64,000 nt of DNA from Pedobacter sp. L105 (lineage in GTDB: Bacteria > Bacteroidota > Bacteroidia > Sphingobacteriales > Sphingobacteriaceae). Of the stretch, positions 36,538-45,129 are shown piece by piece. The translations under genes were made by a program, and so were the position numbers. How positions within the stretch are numbered: position 1 is the first letter of the stretch; the number at the start of each line of letters is the position of its first letter. The stretch is from positions 211,506 through 275,505 of the forward strand of contig NZ_LMUP01000001.1 in NCBI RefSeq assembly GCF_009765875.1. Reading direction: 5' to 3'. Below the pieces are notes generated by a model, which worked only from the letters and a program-made list of their open reading frames with translations, was not told where the DNA came from and ran no database searches.

Positions 36538-39120
36538 ATGGTTCTCAAAAAAAATAATACCCGTATAACTGCAATAACTTTATTTCTAATTATTCCTTTT
36601 TTTGGGAAAGCACAGGAACACAGGACAAAAGATTCTATAACCATTGCCATCGCTCCGGCTTACGATTCTGTATCGAAAACCCACCGTTTCTTTTTTGGTG
36701 AAAGCTACCGTAAGCTTTGGGCAACCCCGGTTAGAATGAGGATTGTAGATCTTCAAAAAGAACACGGTGGAATGAAGATTTTGCAATTGGGTGGAGGAAT
36801 GCAAACCAAGTCGCTGCGTTTAGAAGATGCATCTGGCCGTGAATGGGCGCTCCGTACCGTACAGAAATATCCTGAACGCGCATTGCCGAAAGATCTGCGG
36901 GCTACAATTGCCAAAGACATTCTGCAGGACCAAATTTCTACCAGCCATCCTTTTTCTTCTGTTGTTATCCCGCCTTTGGCAGATGCACTTCAAATTCCAC
37001 ATTCTGATCCAGAAATTGTTTATGTAGGAGACGATCCCGCACTAGGGCAATACAGGAAAGAGTTTGGCAATGCCGTTTATCTGCTGGAAGAACGTTATCC
37101 TGTAGGTTATGAAAAAAGTGATAATACAGAAAAGGCTGAGCGAAAGGTGGAGGAGGATAATGATACACGTATTGATCAAAAGCTGGTGTTAAGGGCAAGG
37201 CTGCTCGACTTTGTGGTGGGCGACTGGGACAGGCATGAGGACAATTGGAGATGGCTTAAAGATGATTCGGATAAAAAAGAAAAGAGATATATACCTGTTC
37301 CGCGTGATAGGGACAAGGTTTTTTATAGTACATCAGGCTTGTTTCCATGGGTACTATCACATCAGTGGCTAAAGGCCAACCTACAGCCTTATCAGGAAAA
37401 CATCAGGGCAGTCGATCAGTATAATTTTAACCAGCAAACGTTTGACCGGTACTTTTTAAATGGATTATCCGAAAAAGACTGGAAGGAAGAGGTAAAATAT
37501 GTTCAGGAGAAATTGACTTCAGATGTGTTAAGAAAGGCTATGCTGCGGATGCCGGCTGATATCTTTTCAAAAGGAGGGGAGGAAACCTTAAAGATCATGA
37601 TTGCTAGAAAAGACAAGCTGGAAACAAGTGCTCTGGCCTATTATCGTTTCCTGGCTGTCACTGTAGAAATTCCTGGTTCTGATAAAAAAGAATATTTTGA
37701 TGTCAGGCATAAGAAAAATGGTAATATTGAACTGACTATAAGTAATTTTAAGAAAACTGGTGAAAAGGGCCGGGAGATCTATCACCGTACCTTTAATCCC
37801 AAAGTAACCCATGAGATCCGCTTATATGGATTAGGCGGAGAAGATGTTTTTGATGTTAACGGTAATACAAAATCACCAATCAAAGTTCGTTTGGTTGGTG
37901 GGGATGATGAAGATCGTTTTCAGGTCAGTCCGGAATCAAAGGCAAAATCCACTACCTATGTTTATGACCGCTCTGATCAAAAAAATGAGCTGCCGGCATC
38001 TTCAGTGGCCAAATTGCGTTTAGCTCCGGATACAGCTGTTAATTCCTTCAATAAAACCCGTTTTATTTATGATCAGTTTGGACCTTTATTCCATTTGAAT
38101 TACAATATTGATCAGGGTATACAGGTGGGCGGCGGCCTCATCCTGGAAAAACAGGGGTTCAGGAAATATCCTTATGCTTCAAAACAGGAATTTTGGGTAG
38201 ATTATTCAACAGGAAGGCAGTCTTTCATTTTAAATTACCAGGGAGATTTTAAGAAAGTCATCGGGGATAACGATTTTAAGATCAATGCAAATTTTCTCGG
38301 CCCGAATAACCTGAGTAATTTTTTCGGATTGGGCAATGCTACTGCATTTGACCAGCATGATCCTAAAGGAATTTCTTATTACAGAAATAGATATGACTAT
38401 TTAACGGCTGATTTTCAGCTATACAGGAAACTAGATAAATGGACAGTGGGAGGCGGGCTGGCAACAGAATATTATACCAGCAGCCGTACTGGTAATGAGA
38501 GTAGATTTCTGAATGTCTTTAACCAGAGTAATCCCGGAGAAGCTGTTTTTAACGACCATATATATGCTGGTGTGATCGCCGATTTAAAATATGATTCGAG
38601 GGATAATATTGCTATTCCAAAAAAAGGTATTTACTGGAATACGCAGCTAAATGCAGATCAGGAATTAAGCGGAGACAATAAACGGTACGGGAAGGTGCAA
38701 ACAGAATTTCGATATTACCTGAACCCTGGCAATTCAGGTTTTGTAATTGCCAACCGCCTGGGTGGAGGAACCACCTTTGGTGATCCCGAATATTTCCAGC
38801 TGATGCAACTGGGGGGCGTACATAGCCTGCGTGGTTTTCATACAGACAGGTTTACCGGAAAGACAATGGCTTATTATAACTTAGATTTAAGGTTAAAACT
38901 GTTAAATTTCACCTCTTATATCACCCCCGGATCATTGGGCTTGCTTGGATTTAATGACGTAGGCAGGGTATGGCAGCCAGGACAATCTTCAAATCAGTGG
39001 CATCAGGGATATGGCGGAGGGATATATATTGTACCTGCAGATTTAATTCTGATACAGGCGGCAGTAGGCTTCTCTAAAGAAAGCACAATGCCTTATATCT
39101 CTGTAGGGTTCAATTTCTAA
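36538..39120 (+). CDS. Outer-membrane BamA/TamA-like barrel protein with kinase-like N-terminal domain
   Basis: An 860-residue protein with an N-terminal signal (TALFLIIPFFG-type hydrophobic stretch ending FFGKAQ). Residues about 75-300 resemble an atypical kinase: a glycine-rich start with LQLGGGMQTKSLRL, basic strand WALRTVQKY, then LLDFVVGDWDRHEDNWRW (a DRHxxN catalytic-loop-like motif) and PVPRDRDKVF (metal-loop-like). Residues about 500-860 form a 16-strand-type D15 barrel, ending VGFNF with C-terminal Phe as in outer-membrane proteins. This is the last gene of the ppk1 operon, before a strong terminator. The kinase reading is inference from motifs. Confidence 0.75.
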   Translation: MVLKKNNTRITAITLFLIIPFFGKAQEHRTKDSITIAIAPAYDSVSKTHRFFFGESYRKLWATPVRMRIVDLQKEHGGMKILQLGGGMQTKSLRLEDASGREWALRTVQKYPERALPKDLRATIAKDILQDQISTSHPFSSVVIPPLADALQIPHSDPEIVYVGDDPALGQYRKEFGNAVYLLEERYPVGYEKSDNTEKAERKVEEDNDTRIDQKLVLRARLLDFVVGDWDRHEDNWRWLKDDSDKKEKRYIPVPRDRDKVFYSTSGLFPWVLSHQWLKANLQPYQENIRAVDQYNFNQQTFDRYFLNGLSEKDWKEEVKYVQEKLTSDVLRKAMLRMPADIFSKGGEETLKIMIARKDKLETSALAYYRFLAVTVEIPGSDKKEYFDVRHKKNGNIELTISNFKKTGEKGREIYHRTFNPKVTHEIRLYGLGGEDVFDVNGNTKSPIKVRLVGGDDEDRFQVSPESKAKSTTYVYDRSDQKNELPASSVAKLRLAPDTAVNSFNKTRFIYDQFGPLFHLNYNIDQGIQVGGGLILEKQGFRKYPYASKQEFWVDYSTGRQSFILNYQGDFKKVIGDNDFKINANFLGPNNLSNFFGLGNATAFDQHDPKGISYYRNRYDYLTADFQLYRKLDKWTVGGGLATEYYTSSRTGNESRFLNVFNQSNPGEAVFNDHIYAGVIADLKYDSRDNIAIPKKGIYWNTQLNADQELSGDNKRYGKVQTEFRYYLNPGNSGFVIANRLGGGTTFGDPEYFQLMQLGGVHSLRGFHTDRFTGKTMAYYNLDLRLKLLNFTSYITPGSLGLLGFNDVGRVWQPGQSSNQWHQGYGGGIYIVPADLILIQAAVGFSKESTMPYISVGFNF

Positions 39121-39123
39121 TTA

Positions 39124-39153
39124 AATTAAGCCAGGCCGCAACCTGGCTTAATT
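39124..39153. terminator. Bidirectional hairpin terminator after the ppk1 operon
   Basis: AATTAAGCCAGG (39124-39135) and CCTGGCTTAATT (39142-39153) are perfect 12-bp arms around loop CCGCAA, followed by an AT-rich tract. It lies 4 bp after the barrel gene and touches the stop codon of the convergent lipoprotein gene. Confidence 0.8.
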
Positions 39154-39154
39154 A

Positions 39155-39952
39155 TTATTTTACCTGTTTATAGGTAACCTTAAAAGTTGAAGAGATACCA
39201 TTTGAGGTTGAAATGATAGTTTCGGGATATTTATCTGCATTATATGCATAACTAAAAGTCTGATTACTGTCTGGCATTAGCGTATAATTACATTGCTGTA
39301 TATTATTAATTACCGATAGTAATAACCTGTTTTCTTTTTCTACAGCAAAAAGCCATGCATAATTTACATTTTTAAAAAGGCCATTTTTATCGTCATACTG
39401 ATAACTCAGGGAAAGCCCGGGTGATGTACTATCGTCGCTTAACAGATTGCCGGATGTTGTATAAGTTTTCTGTTGTTCATTCAGCAGCTGATCTTTTGTT
39501 GAATAGTAGCTAATTGCAGTTAACTGCGAAGCGGTATTGTAGATTAAATTATAAGATCCTATTGCATAAGAATTCTCGTCTTCTAAAGTAAACTGAGCTG
39601 CGCTGATCACTATTCCTGTTTGATCCAGGGAATATTCACTGGAGTAGATTAGTTTTTTGTTTTTGTACCGCAAAAAATTAAGTGGTTTTCCATCGGCAGT
39701 ATAATTGAGCACCACACTGTCACCTCCTGTATAGTCAATTTTTGAGAGCGACAAATTTGAGGTGTAGCTAAATACCATTTTGGATTTTCCTGATTCCAGC
39801 TGAGTGGGAATATAAGCTTTCTCCGGAACCGGAATATTTGGAGGTATTGCAACTGATGTTTTTTGAACCGGTGTTTTGTCTTTTTTGCATGCTGTGGTGA
39901 TGCTAATTGCTATAAAGAGATATAGCGGCAGGTTTTTTCTATGAACTTTCAT
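39155..39952 (-). CDS. Hypothetical lipoprotein, DUF4595-like (YD-type repeats)
   Basis: A 265-residue protein with a lipoprotein signal (LFIAISITTAC, Cys near residue 22) and a Lys/Pro-rich linker. The body has short repeats such as VVLNYTADGKPLNFLRYKN, YNLIYNTASQLTAISYY and FSYAYNADKYPETIIST, of the kind seen in DUF4595/YD-repeat surface proteins of Bacteroidota. No catalytic motif is visible. The role is unknown; it is probably an outer-membrane lipoprotein. Confidence 0.6.
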   Translation of the reverse strand: MKVHRKNLPLYLFIAISITTACKKDKTPVQKTSVAIPPNIPVPEKAYIPTQLESGKSKMVFSYTSNLSLSKIDYTGGDSVVLNYTADGKPLNFLRYKNKKLIYSSEYSLDQTGIVISAAQFTLEDENSYAIGSYNLIYNTASQLTAISYYSTKDQLLNEQQKTYTTSGNLLSDDSTSPGLSLSYQYDDKNGLFKNVNYAWLFAVEKENRLLLSVINNIQQCNYTLMPDSNQTFSYAYNADKYPETIISTSNGISSTFKVTYKQVK

Positions 39953-40170
39953 AATAATCGTAATTAATGATTGATTTATTTAAGTTCTAAGTTAATTCAG
40001 TTTATATATAAAGTGTTTAAATAGTTAAAAATATTTCTGAACATAGAGCCTGAAATATAAGTGCTAATTATTTTAAAATAAAGACAAACAAAGTTTACTA
40101 ATCCGGGTTATAACTCATATTTTACTCTAGATTTTGTGTCTCTCATTGACTCCAATCCTTTTTTATTTAT

Positions 40171-41577
40171 ATGGAAATAATTCATTTAAGCGCAGAGTGT
40201 TACCCCGTGGCCAAAGTTGGCGGGCTGGGTGATGTTGTTGGCGCATTGCCAAAATACCAGAACAAACTGGGCCATTTTGCAAAGGTAGTTATGCCTGCTT
40301 ATAACGTTCCCTTCTTGCAGGAGAATGATTTCGAGGTGGTCTACGACGCCTGGGGCAATCTTGGGGAACGCAGTTATCCTGTCCGTGTGCTCAGGGAAAA
40401 AACCAATAAACTAGGGTTCGACCTTTACCTGGTTTATATCGAGGGGTTGACTGACCGTGATAAAGTTTATGGTTACGATGATGATACCGAGCGCTTCCTG
40501 GCTTACCAGATTGCTGTACTGGACTGGATCAATCAATGGGAACACCGCCCTGATGTGATTCATTGTCATGATCACCATACAGGTTTAGTGCCATTTATGA
40601 CTGCCAATTGCGAAAGATATAAATCGCTAAGGGATATACCTACTGTATTCACTATTCATAATGCACAATACCAGGGTCAGTTTGGATGGGACAAACTATA
40701 CTATCTTCCTGCTTTGGATTTATGGAAAGCCGGTCTGCTGGGATGGGAAGAAGATATTAACCCACTTGCATCTGCTATTAAATGCGCATGGCGCGTCACT
40801 ACGGTTTCTCCCACATATCTTGATGAGCTGAGTTACCAGGCCAACGGACTGGAAGGTTTACTGGCTAGCGAACGTGGAAAGTCAGCAGGTATCCTTAACG
40901 GGATCGATTTTGAAGTATGGGATCCTAAAACTGATCCTATGCTCGAAAAAACTTACACTTCACGGACAGTAGAAAGTGGAAAGAAAACAAACAAAGCAGC
41001 TTTATGTGATGTTTTTAACTTAGATCCAACGAAACCCCTGTTTACATTTATAGGCAGGTTAGTAGGCGAAAAAGGTGCCGATTTGTTACCTGATATTTTT
41101 CATAATGCATTGGCACATAGCAGAGGCAATATAAATATCCTTGTTTTAGGCTCGGGAGATAGAATGATAGAGGGAAAACTGGAAGAATTGAAGAACTGGT
41201 TTCCTGGAAATTATAATGCTTATATTGGTTATAACGAGAAGCTATCCCATCAAATTTATGCAGGGGCAGATTTTTTGCTGATGCCATCCAGGGTAGAACC
41301 CTGTGGCCTTAACCAAATGTATGCATTACGGTATGGAACTATTCCTATCGTAAGACGTATAGGAGGATTAAAAGATACAGTGGTAGATATTGGCGATGGA
41401 GGATTTGGCATTTGCCATGATCAAACCAGCGTATGGGATGTGGGACAGGCTATGGGAAGGGCCTACGAACTTTACCAGAATAAAAAAAGAATAAAAGATA
41501 TCCTAAAATACACGATGCAGTTGGATCATTCCTGGGATAGGGCAGCCCAACAATATATAGATCTGTACCAAATATAA
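40171..41577 (+). CDS. glgA: Glycogen (starch) synthase, GT5
   Basis: A 468-residue enzyme, the usual length for GlgA. ADP-glucose-binding K15 lies in YPVAKVGGLGDV, HCHDHHTG and FTIHNAQYQGQFGWDKL follow, and the C-terminal catalytic region has GRLVGEKGADLL and MPSRVEPCGLNQMYALRYG. It elongates alpha-1,4-glucan from ADP-glucose in the cytoplasm. glgC, the donor-making enzyme, starts 6 bp after the stop, so the pair forms an operon. No consensus promoter box is visible in the 218-bp upstream gap. Confidence 0.95.
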   Translation: MEIIHLSAECYPVAKVGGLGDVVGALPKYQNKLGHFAKVVMPAYNVPFLQENDFEVVYDAWGNLGERSYPVRVLREKTNKLGFDLYLVYIEGLTDRDKVYGYDDDTERFLAYQIAVLDWINQWEHRPDVIHCHDHHTGLVPFMTANCERYKSLRDIPTVFTIHNAQYQGQFGWDKLYYLPALDLWKAGLLGWEEDINPLASAIKCAWRVTTVSPTYLDELSYQANGLEGLLASERGKSAGILNGIDFEVWDPKTDPMLEKTYTSRTVESGKKTNKAALCDVFNLDPTKPLFTFIGRLVGEKGADLLPDIFHNALAHSRGNINILVLGSGDRMIEGKLEELKNWFPGNYNAYIGYNEKLSHQIYAGADFLLMPSRVEPCGLNQMYALRYGTIPIVRRIGGLKDTVVDIGDGGFGICHDQTSVWDVGQAMGRAYELYQNKKRIKDILKYTMQLDHSWDRAAQQYIDLYQI

Positions 41578-41583
41578 TTTTCA

Positions 41584-42864
41584 ATGAACATGACTGAAAA
41601 AGTATTAGGAGTTATTCTTGGCGGTGGCCAGGGCTCCAGATTATCACCACTTACACAAACGCGCTCCAAGCCAGCAGTTCCTATTGCAGGTAAATATAGA
41701 CTGGTAGATATTCCTATTTCTAACTGCCTGAATTCTGGTATACACCGGATGTTTGTATTGACACAATTTAACTCGGCGTCGTTAAATAAACATATAAAAA
41801 ATACCTACTATTTTAGTCATTTCAGTGATGCCTTTGTAGATATTCTGGCTGCTGAACAAACTCCGGATAACCCTACCTGGTTCCAGGGAACAGCTGATGC
41901 AGTTCGTCAAACGATGCATCACTTATTACAACATGAGTTTGAATATGTGTTGATCCTTTCAGGAGATCAGCTTTACCAGATGGATTTTAACGAAATGCTG
42001 ACTGCACACGAAGAGAGTGGTGCAGAGGTTACACTCGCTACAATTCCAAGTACGGCAAAAGATGCTACCAGTTTTGGTATCTTAAAAGCTAATGAAGATA
42101 ATATTATTACTTCATTCATTGAAAAACCAAGTACAGAATTATTGGTAGACTGGGCTTCGGATACTGGTCCGGAAATGCAGGCCGAAGGCAGAAATTATCT
42201 GGCTTCTATGGGAATCTATATCTTTAACCGGGATCTCCTGGTGAAGATCTTCGCTGAAAATCCTGACGAAAAGGATTTTGGTAAAGAGATTATACCAAGG
42301 GTATTGAAGGAACAAAAAGTGTTAAGCTTTCAGTATGAAGGTTACTGGACTGATATTGGTAATATTTGTTCTTTTTTTGAAGCCAACCTGGGATTAACTG
42401 ATGATATTCCAAAGTTTAACTTATTTGACAGTCACCAGAGTATTTTTACCCGTCCAAGGATGCTTCCTCCTACAAAGATATTAAGCACTTCTTTAAATAA
42501 GGCGGTAATTGCTGAAGGGTGTATTCTGAATGCAGATAATATCCAGCATTCTGTGATTGGCATACGCTCCAGGATAGGGAATGGAACGACGATTGAAAAC
42601 GCCTATATCATGGGTAGCGACCGTTACCAGACACTTGCTGAGATCGCCGAAGAAAATGCGAAGGGAAATCCGTTGATCGGAATTGGCGACCGCTGTAGAA
42701 TTGTAAATGCAATTGTTGATAAAAATTGCCGTATTGGAAACGATGTAGTGATTAACGGCGGCATACATATACCTGATGGTAATTATGGCTTTTATACCGT
42801 AACTGATGGAATTGTTGTTGTGAAGAAAGGTTCACTTGTTCCAAGTGGCACAGTAATAGGTTAA
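41584..42864 (+). CDS. glgC: Glucose-1-phosphate adenylyltransferase
   Basis: A 426-residue protein with the nucleotidyltransferase signature GVILGGGQGSRLSPLT and SKPAVPIAGKYRLVDIPISN near residues 8-45. LSGDQLYQMDF holds the metal Asp and SFIEKP the glucose-1-phosphate site, and a C-terminal left-handed beta-helix (IGIRSRIGNGTTIENAYIMG) follows. The enzyme makes ADP-glucose, the donor for glgA directly upstream. The start at 41584 has an alternative ATG at 41590. A strong terminator follows. Confidence 0.95.
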   Translation: MNMTEKVLGVILGGGQGSRLSPLTQTRSKPAVPIAGKYRLVDIPISNCLNSGIHRMFVLTQFNSASLNKHIKNTYYFSHFSDAFVDILAAEQTPDNPTWFQGTADAVRQTMHHLLQHEFEYVLILSGDQLYQMDFNEMLTAHEESGAEVTLATIPSTAKDATSFGILKANEDNIITSFIEKPSTELLVDWASDTGPEMQAEGRNYLASMGIYIFNRDLLVKIFAENPDEKDFGKEIIPRVLKEQKVLSFQYEGYWTDIGNICSFFEANLGLTDDIPKFNLFDSHQSIFTRPRMLPPTKILSTSLNKAVIAEGCILNADNIQHSVIGIRSRIGNGTTIENAYIMGSDRYQTLAEIAEENAKGNPLIGIGDRCRIVNAIVDKNCRIGNDVVINGGIHIPDGNYGFYTVTDGIVVVKKGSLVPSGTVIG

Positions 42865-42883
42865 GGTTCCTAATTTTATTGTA

Positions 42884-42915
42884 GAGGATGATTTAACGAT
42901 CATCCTCTTTTTTTT
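42884..42915 (+). terminator. Rho-independent terminator of glgAC
   Basis: GAGGATGAT (42884-42892) pairs with ATCATCCTC (42899-42907) around loop TTAACG, followed by eight Ts (42908-42915). It lies 20 bp after the glgC stop codon. Confidence 0.92.
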
Positions 42916-42925
42916 GGTTTTTATT

Positions 42926-42991
42926 TTAAGTTTCTATTTCTTCTATTGGAAGTTTAGTGACTTTCGAAATCATATCAACCGAGAATCTTTT
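42926..42991 (-). pseudogene. Remnant of a PDDEXK-protein C-terminus
   Basis: Read on the minus strand this stretch gives KRFSVDMISKVTKLPIEEIE followed by T and a stop. It aligns with the last part of the intact gene just upstream (GFSKEEIAEITKLPVQEIENL), sharing FS, I, TKLP and EIE. No further homology to the left is readable. It looks like the tail of a former second copy. Confidence 0.55.
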
Positions 42992-43025
42992 ATTAACGTG
43001 TTTTTAAGAATTGAATTTAATTCTA

Positions 43026-43898
43026 TCATGCCGGTATATCTAAATTTTCGATTTCTTGAACAGGTAGCTTTGTGATCTCTGCGATCTCTTCTTTAGAAAA
43101 CCCTTTCATCTTCAATTCTATTGCGATTTCAATTGCTTTTTGCCTTTCTCCTTTTTCTTCCGCAATTTCTGCTGCATAAGCTATGGAATTGTGATAATCC
43201 CAATAAGCTTTTAAACCTGAATCATAATCCATACGTTCCTCCTTTGTTAAATTTGCTAATTCTGCTATTTTAAATATTTTCTCAAATACCGGGCTATCAA
43301 GTACATCTGGTCTTTCAGTTAACTCATGTATGTTTTTTAATATGTATAGCCATTTATCCAAATCTGTAGTCAATTTTTCTACCGGTTTATTGAAATTTGG
43401 TAACTCTATGAATTTAATCCCTATTTTTTCATAGAATAATTTTTTAGTGTATTTCTCCACCAGTGAAATGTGATGCAAATAACCCTTCTCATCGCCATAT
43501 TCTAAGGGAAATTCAACTACTCCAATAAGATATATCTCTTTAAATTCTGCGTTCCAGTTGGATTCGCCTCTTGGCAGCTGCTCATTGAACAAACGTGATA
43601 GGTAGTAGATGCATCTTTCACGAAAGTACCGCTGTGGATTACGCTGCATTTCAATAATGAACTGTTCACCATTTTCTCCTGTACACAATACATCGAAATA
43701 CACTTTTTTTAGTTCTTTATACTCGCCTGCATATTCTGTAGGATTATAAATAATATTGGCGATCTTTTTTTGATCCTCAAAAATCACATTTAAAAAGTCG
43801 ATCAGGATGTCTTTATTGGATTCCCTTCCAAAAAAATGTTTAAACCCGAAATCAGATAGCGGGTCGAGGTAACGGTGATTTTTTTCTGACATACACAT
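43026..43898 (-). CDS. Rpn/PDDEXK-family nuclease-like protein
   Basis: A 290-residue protein with the family opening DPLSDFGFKHFFGRESNKDILIDFLN, split here as DPLSDFGFKHFFG near residues 11-23, and the nuclease-like core YFDVLCTGENGEQFIIEMQ with Asp and Glu-x-Gln of the PD-(D/E)XK fold. The C-terminal ~45 residues are helical (GFSKEEIAEITKLP), a segment common to this Bacteroidota family. These proteins are annotated as putative transposases or recombination-promoting nucleases. No inverted repeats of an insertion sequence flank it. A consensus promoter is directly upstream; ATG 43892 is an alternative start. Confidence 0.85.
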   Translation of the reverse strand: MCMSEKNHRYLDPLSDFGFKHFFGRESNKDILIDFLNVIFEDQKKIANIIYNPTEYAGEYKELKKVYFDVLCTGENGEQFIIEMQRNPQRYFRERCIYYLSRLFNEQLPRGESNWNAEFKEIYLIGVVEFPLEYGDEKGYLHHISLVEKYTKKLFYEKIGIKFIELPNFNKPVEKLTTDLDKWLYILKNIHELTERPDVLDSPVFEKIFKIAELANLTKEERMDYDSGLKAYWDYHNSIAYAAEIAEEKGERQKAIEIAIELKMKGFSKEEIAEITKLPVQEIENLDIPA

Positions 43899-43916
43899 AG
43901 TTGGTTAGTGATAAGT

Positions 43917-43948
43917 CAAATGTAATCTGTATTATTTATTTAAGCAAA
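43917..43948 (-). promoter_or_regulatory. Consensus Bacteroidota promoter for the PDDEXK gene
   Basis: On the minus strand TTTG (43945-43948) is followed after 20 bases by TACATTTG (43917-43924), matching TTTG-N19-20-TAnnTTTG. Transcription would start near 43910, giving a leader of about 12-18 bases. Confidence 0.75.
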
Positions 43949-44054
43949 TAATATTTCATTTAAAGTAAATATAATTAATCAAATATTTATTTTAAATTCA
44001 ATAGATTTATTTCTCTCTTCAAAAAATATGAATTGAATAATCCAATAATATTTA

Positions 44055-45107
44055 TCAAAACACAATTTTTGTGTTATTAGCAGTAGGGTGACCGGTACAG
44101 ATCAATACCCTTCCTTTTGCTATTTCCTGATCAGTCAGGATCTCATTGTAATCCATTTTTACGCCTCCTGCGGTGCAGGTCGCTACACATGAACTACAAA
44201 TTCCTGCCCTGCAGCTATAAGGTACATTGATGTTATGTTCCAGTGCAACCTGTAGAATCCGTTTATACCAGGGTACTTCCAATTGGTATGTATTACGGTT
44301 AAAATCAAGGATAACGGTATAGGTATTTTTATCCTTTACTTCTTTCTCCGTCATGTCATCATCATCGGCCTCATCCTCCGGAATAAAATAGGTTTCCCTT
44401 TTTATCTGGTCCATTCGGAATCCCATCGCCAATAACGAAATCCTGCACATTACCATATAATCAATGGGTCCGCAAGTATAACAAAGCGCGTCAGACTGAT
44501 CAAATTCAAGATTGTCATTAAACAGATCATGAATTAAAAAGCCATTTAACCGCGCAAACTGAAGTCGTTTTGCATCACTGAATAAATAGAACAGTTTAAA
44601 CCGTTGCGGATACCGCAGCTGCCAATCGTTTAGTTCCTCATAAAATAAGGTTGAATCTTTTGATTTATTGCTGTATATCAATACAATATGGGATTGCTCT
44701 TCCTGGATTAAAGCTGTTTTTATAATTGAAAAAACTGGTGTAATACCTACTCCGGCGGCAAAAAGAAAAACGCTGCGTTTAATGGAAGCGACAGGAGTGT
44801 AGGTAAAAAGACCATTAGGCGGAAGCGCTGTCAGGATATCGCCTACAGCGGTTTTATGATGCAGGTTTTTAGAGATCTCTCCGTTTTCTACCAGCTTAAC
44901 CGCAATGCTGAGCGGTTCATCTACAGCCGGAGAGCTGCAGATAGAATAAGAGCGTCGGATCTCTTTACCATTCACCTGGAAAAGTACAGTTAGAAACTGC
45001 CCCGCCTCATATTCGGGTTTGATCCCATCAACAGGTTCAAGTTGTATAAAAACATTTTCGCCTGGCTTTTTTGAAATTTCCGTGATACGTAGCTGCAATA
45101 GGGTCAT
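44055..45107 (-). CDS. FAD/2Fe-2S ferredoxin-NAD(P)H reductase (PaaE/Hmp-reductase-like)
   Basis: A 350-residue reductase. The FAD domain has RRSYSICSSP (RxYS), the NAD domain AAGVGITPVFSIIK and CYTCGPIDYM, and the C-terminal plant-type ferredoxin domain PYSCRAGICSSC with a distant ICTGHP Cys, together the four Fe-S ligands. An acidic linker rich in Asp/Glu (EDEADDDD) joins the domains near residue 245. It probably feeds electrons to an oxygenase or similar partner, which is not in the window. It follows the histidine kinase by 22 bp and may be in its operon. Confidence 0.88.
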   Translation of the reverse strand: MTLLQLRITEISKKPGENVFIQLEPVDGIKPEYEAGQFLTVLFQVNGKEIRRSYSICSSPAVDEPLSIAVKLVENGEISKNLHHKTAVGDILTALPPNGLFTYTPVASIKRSVFLFAAGVGITPVFSIIKTALIQEEQSHIVLIYSNKSKDSTLFYEELNDWQLRYPQRFKLFYLFSDAKRLQFARLNGFLIHDLFNDNLEFDQSDALCYTCGPIDYMVMCRISLLAMGFRMDQIKRETYFIPEDEADDDDMTEKEVKDKNTYTVILDFNRNTYQLEVPWYKRILQVALEHNINVPYSCRAGICSSCVATCTAGGVKMDYNEILTDQEIAKGRVLICTGHPTANNTKIVF

Positions 45108-45129
45108 ACTGCAAAGCTAAAGATTTCCT

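Noticed and set aside
43026..43898. Insertion sequence
   Set aside because: The PDDEXK gene is of putative transposase type, but no terminal inverted repeats or target-site duplication flank it.
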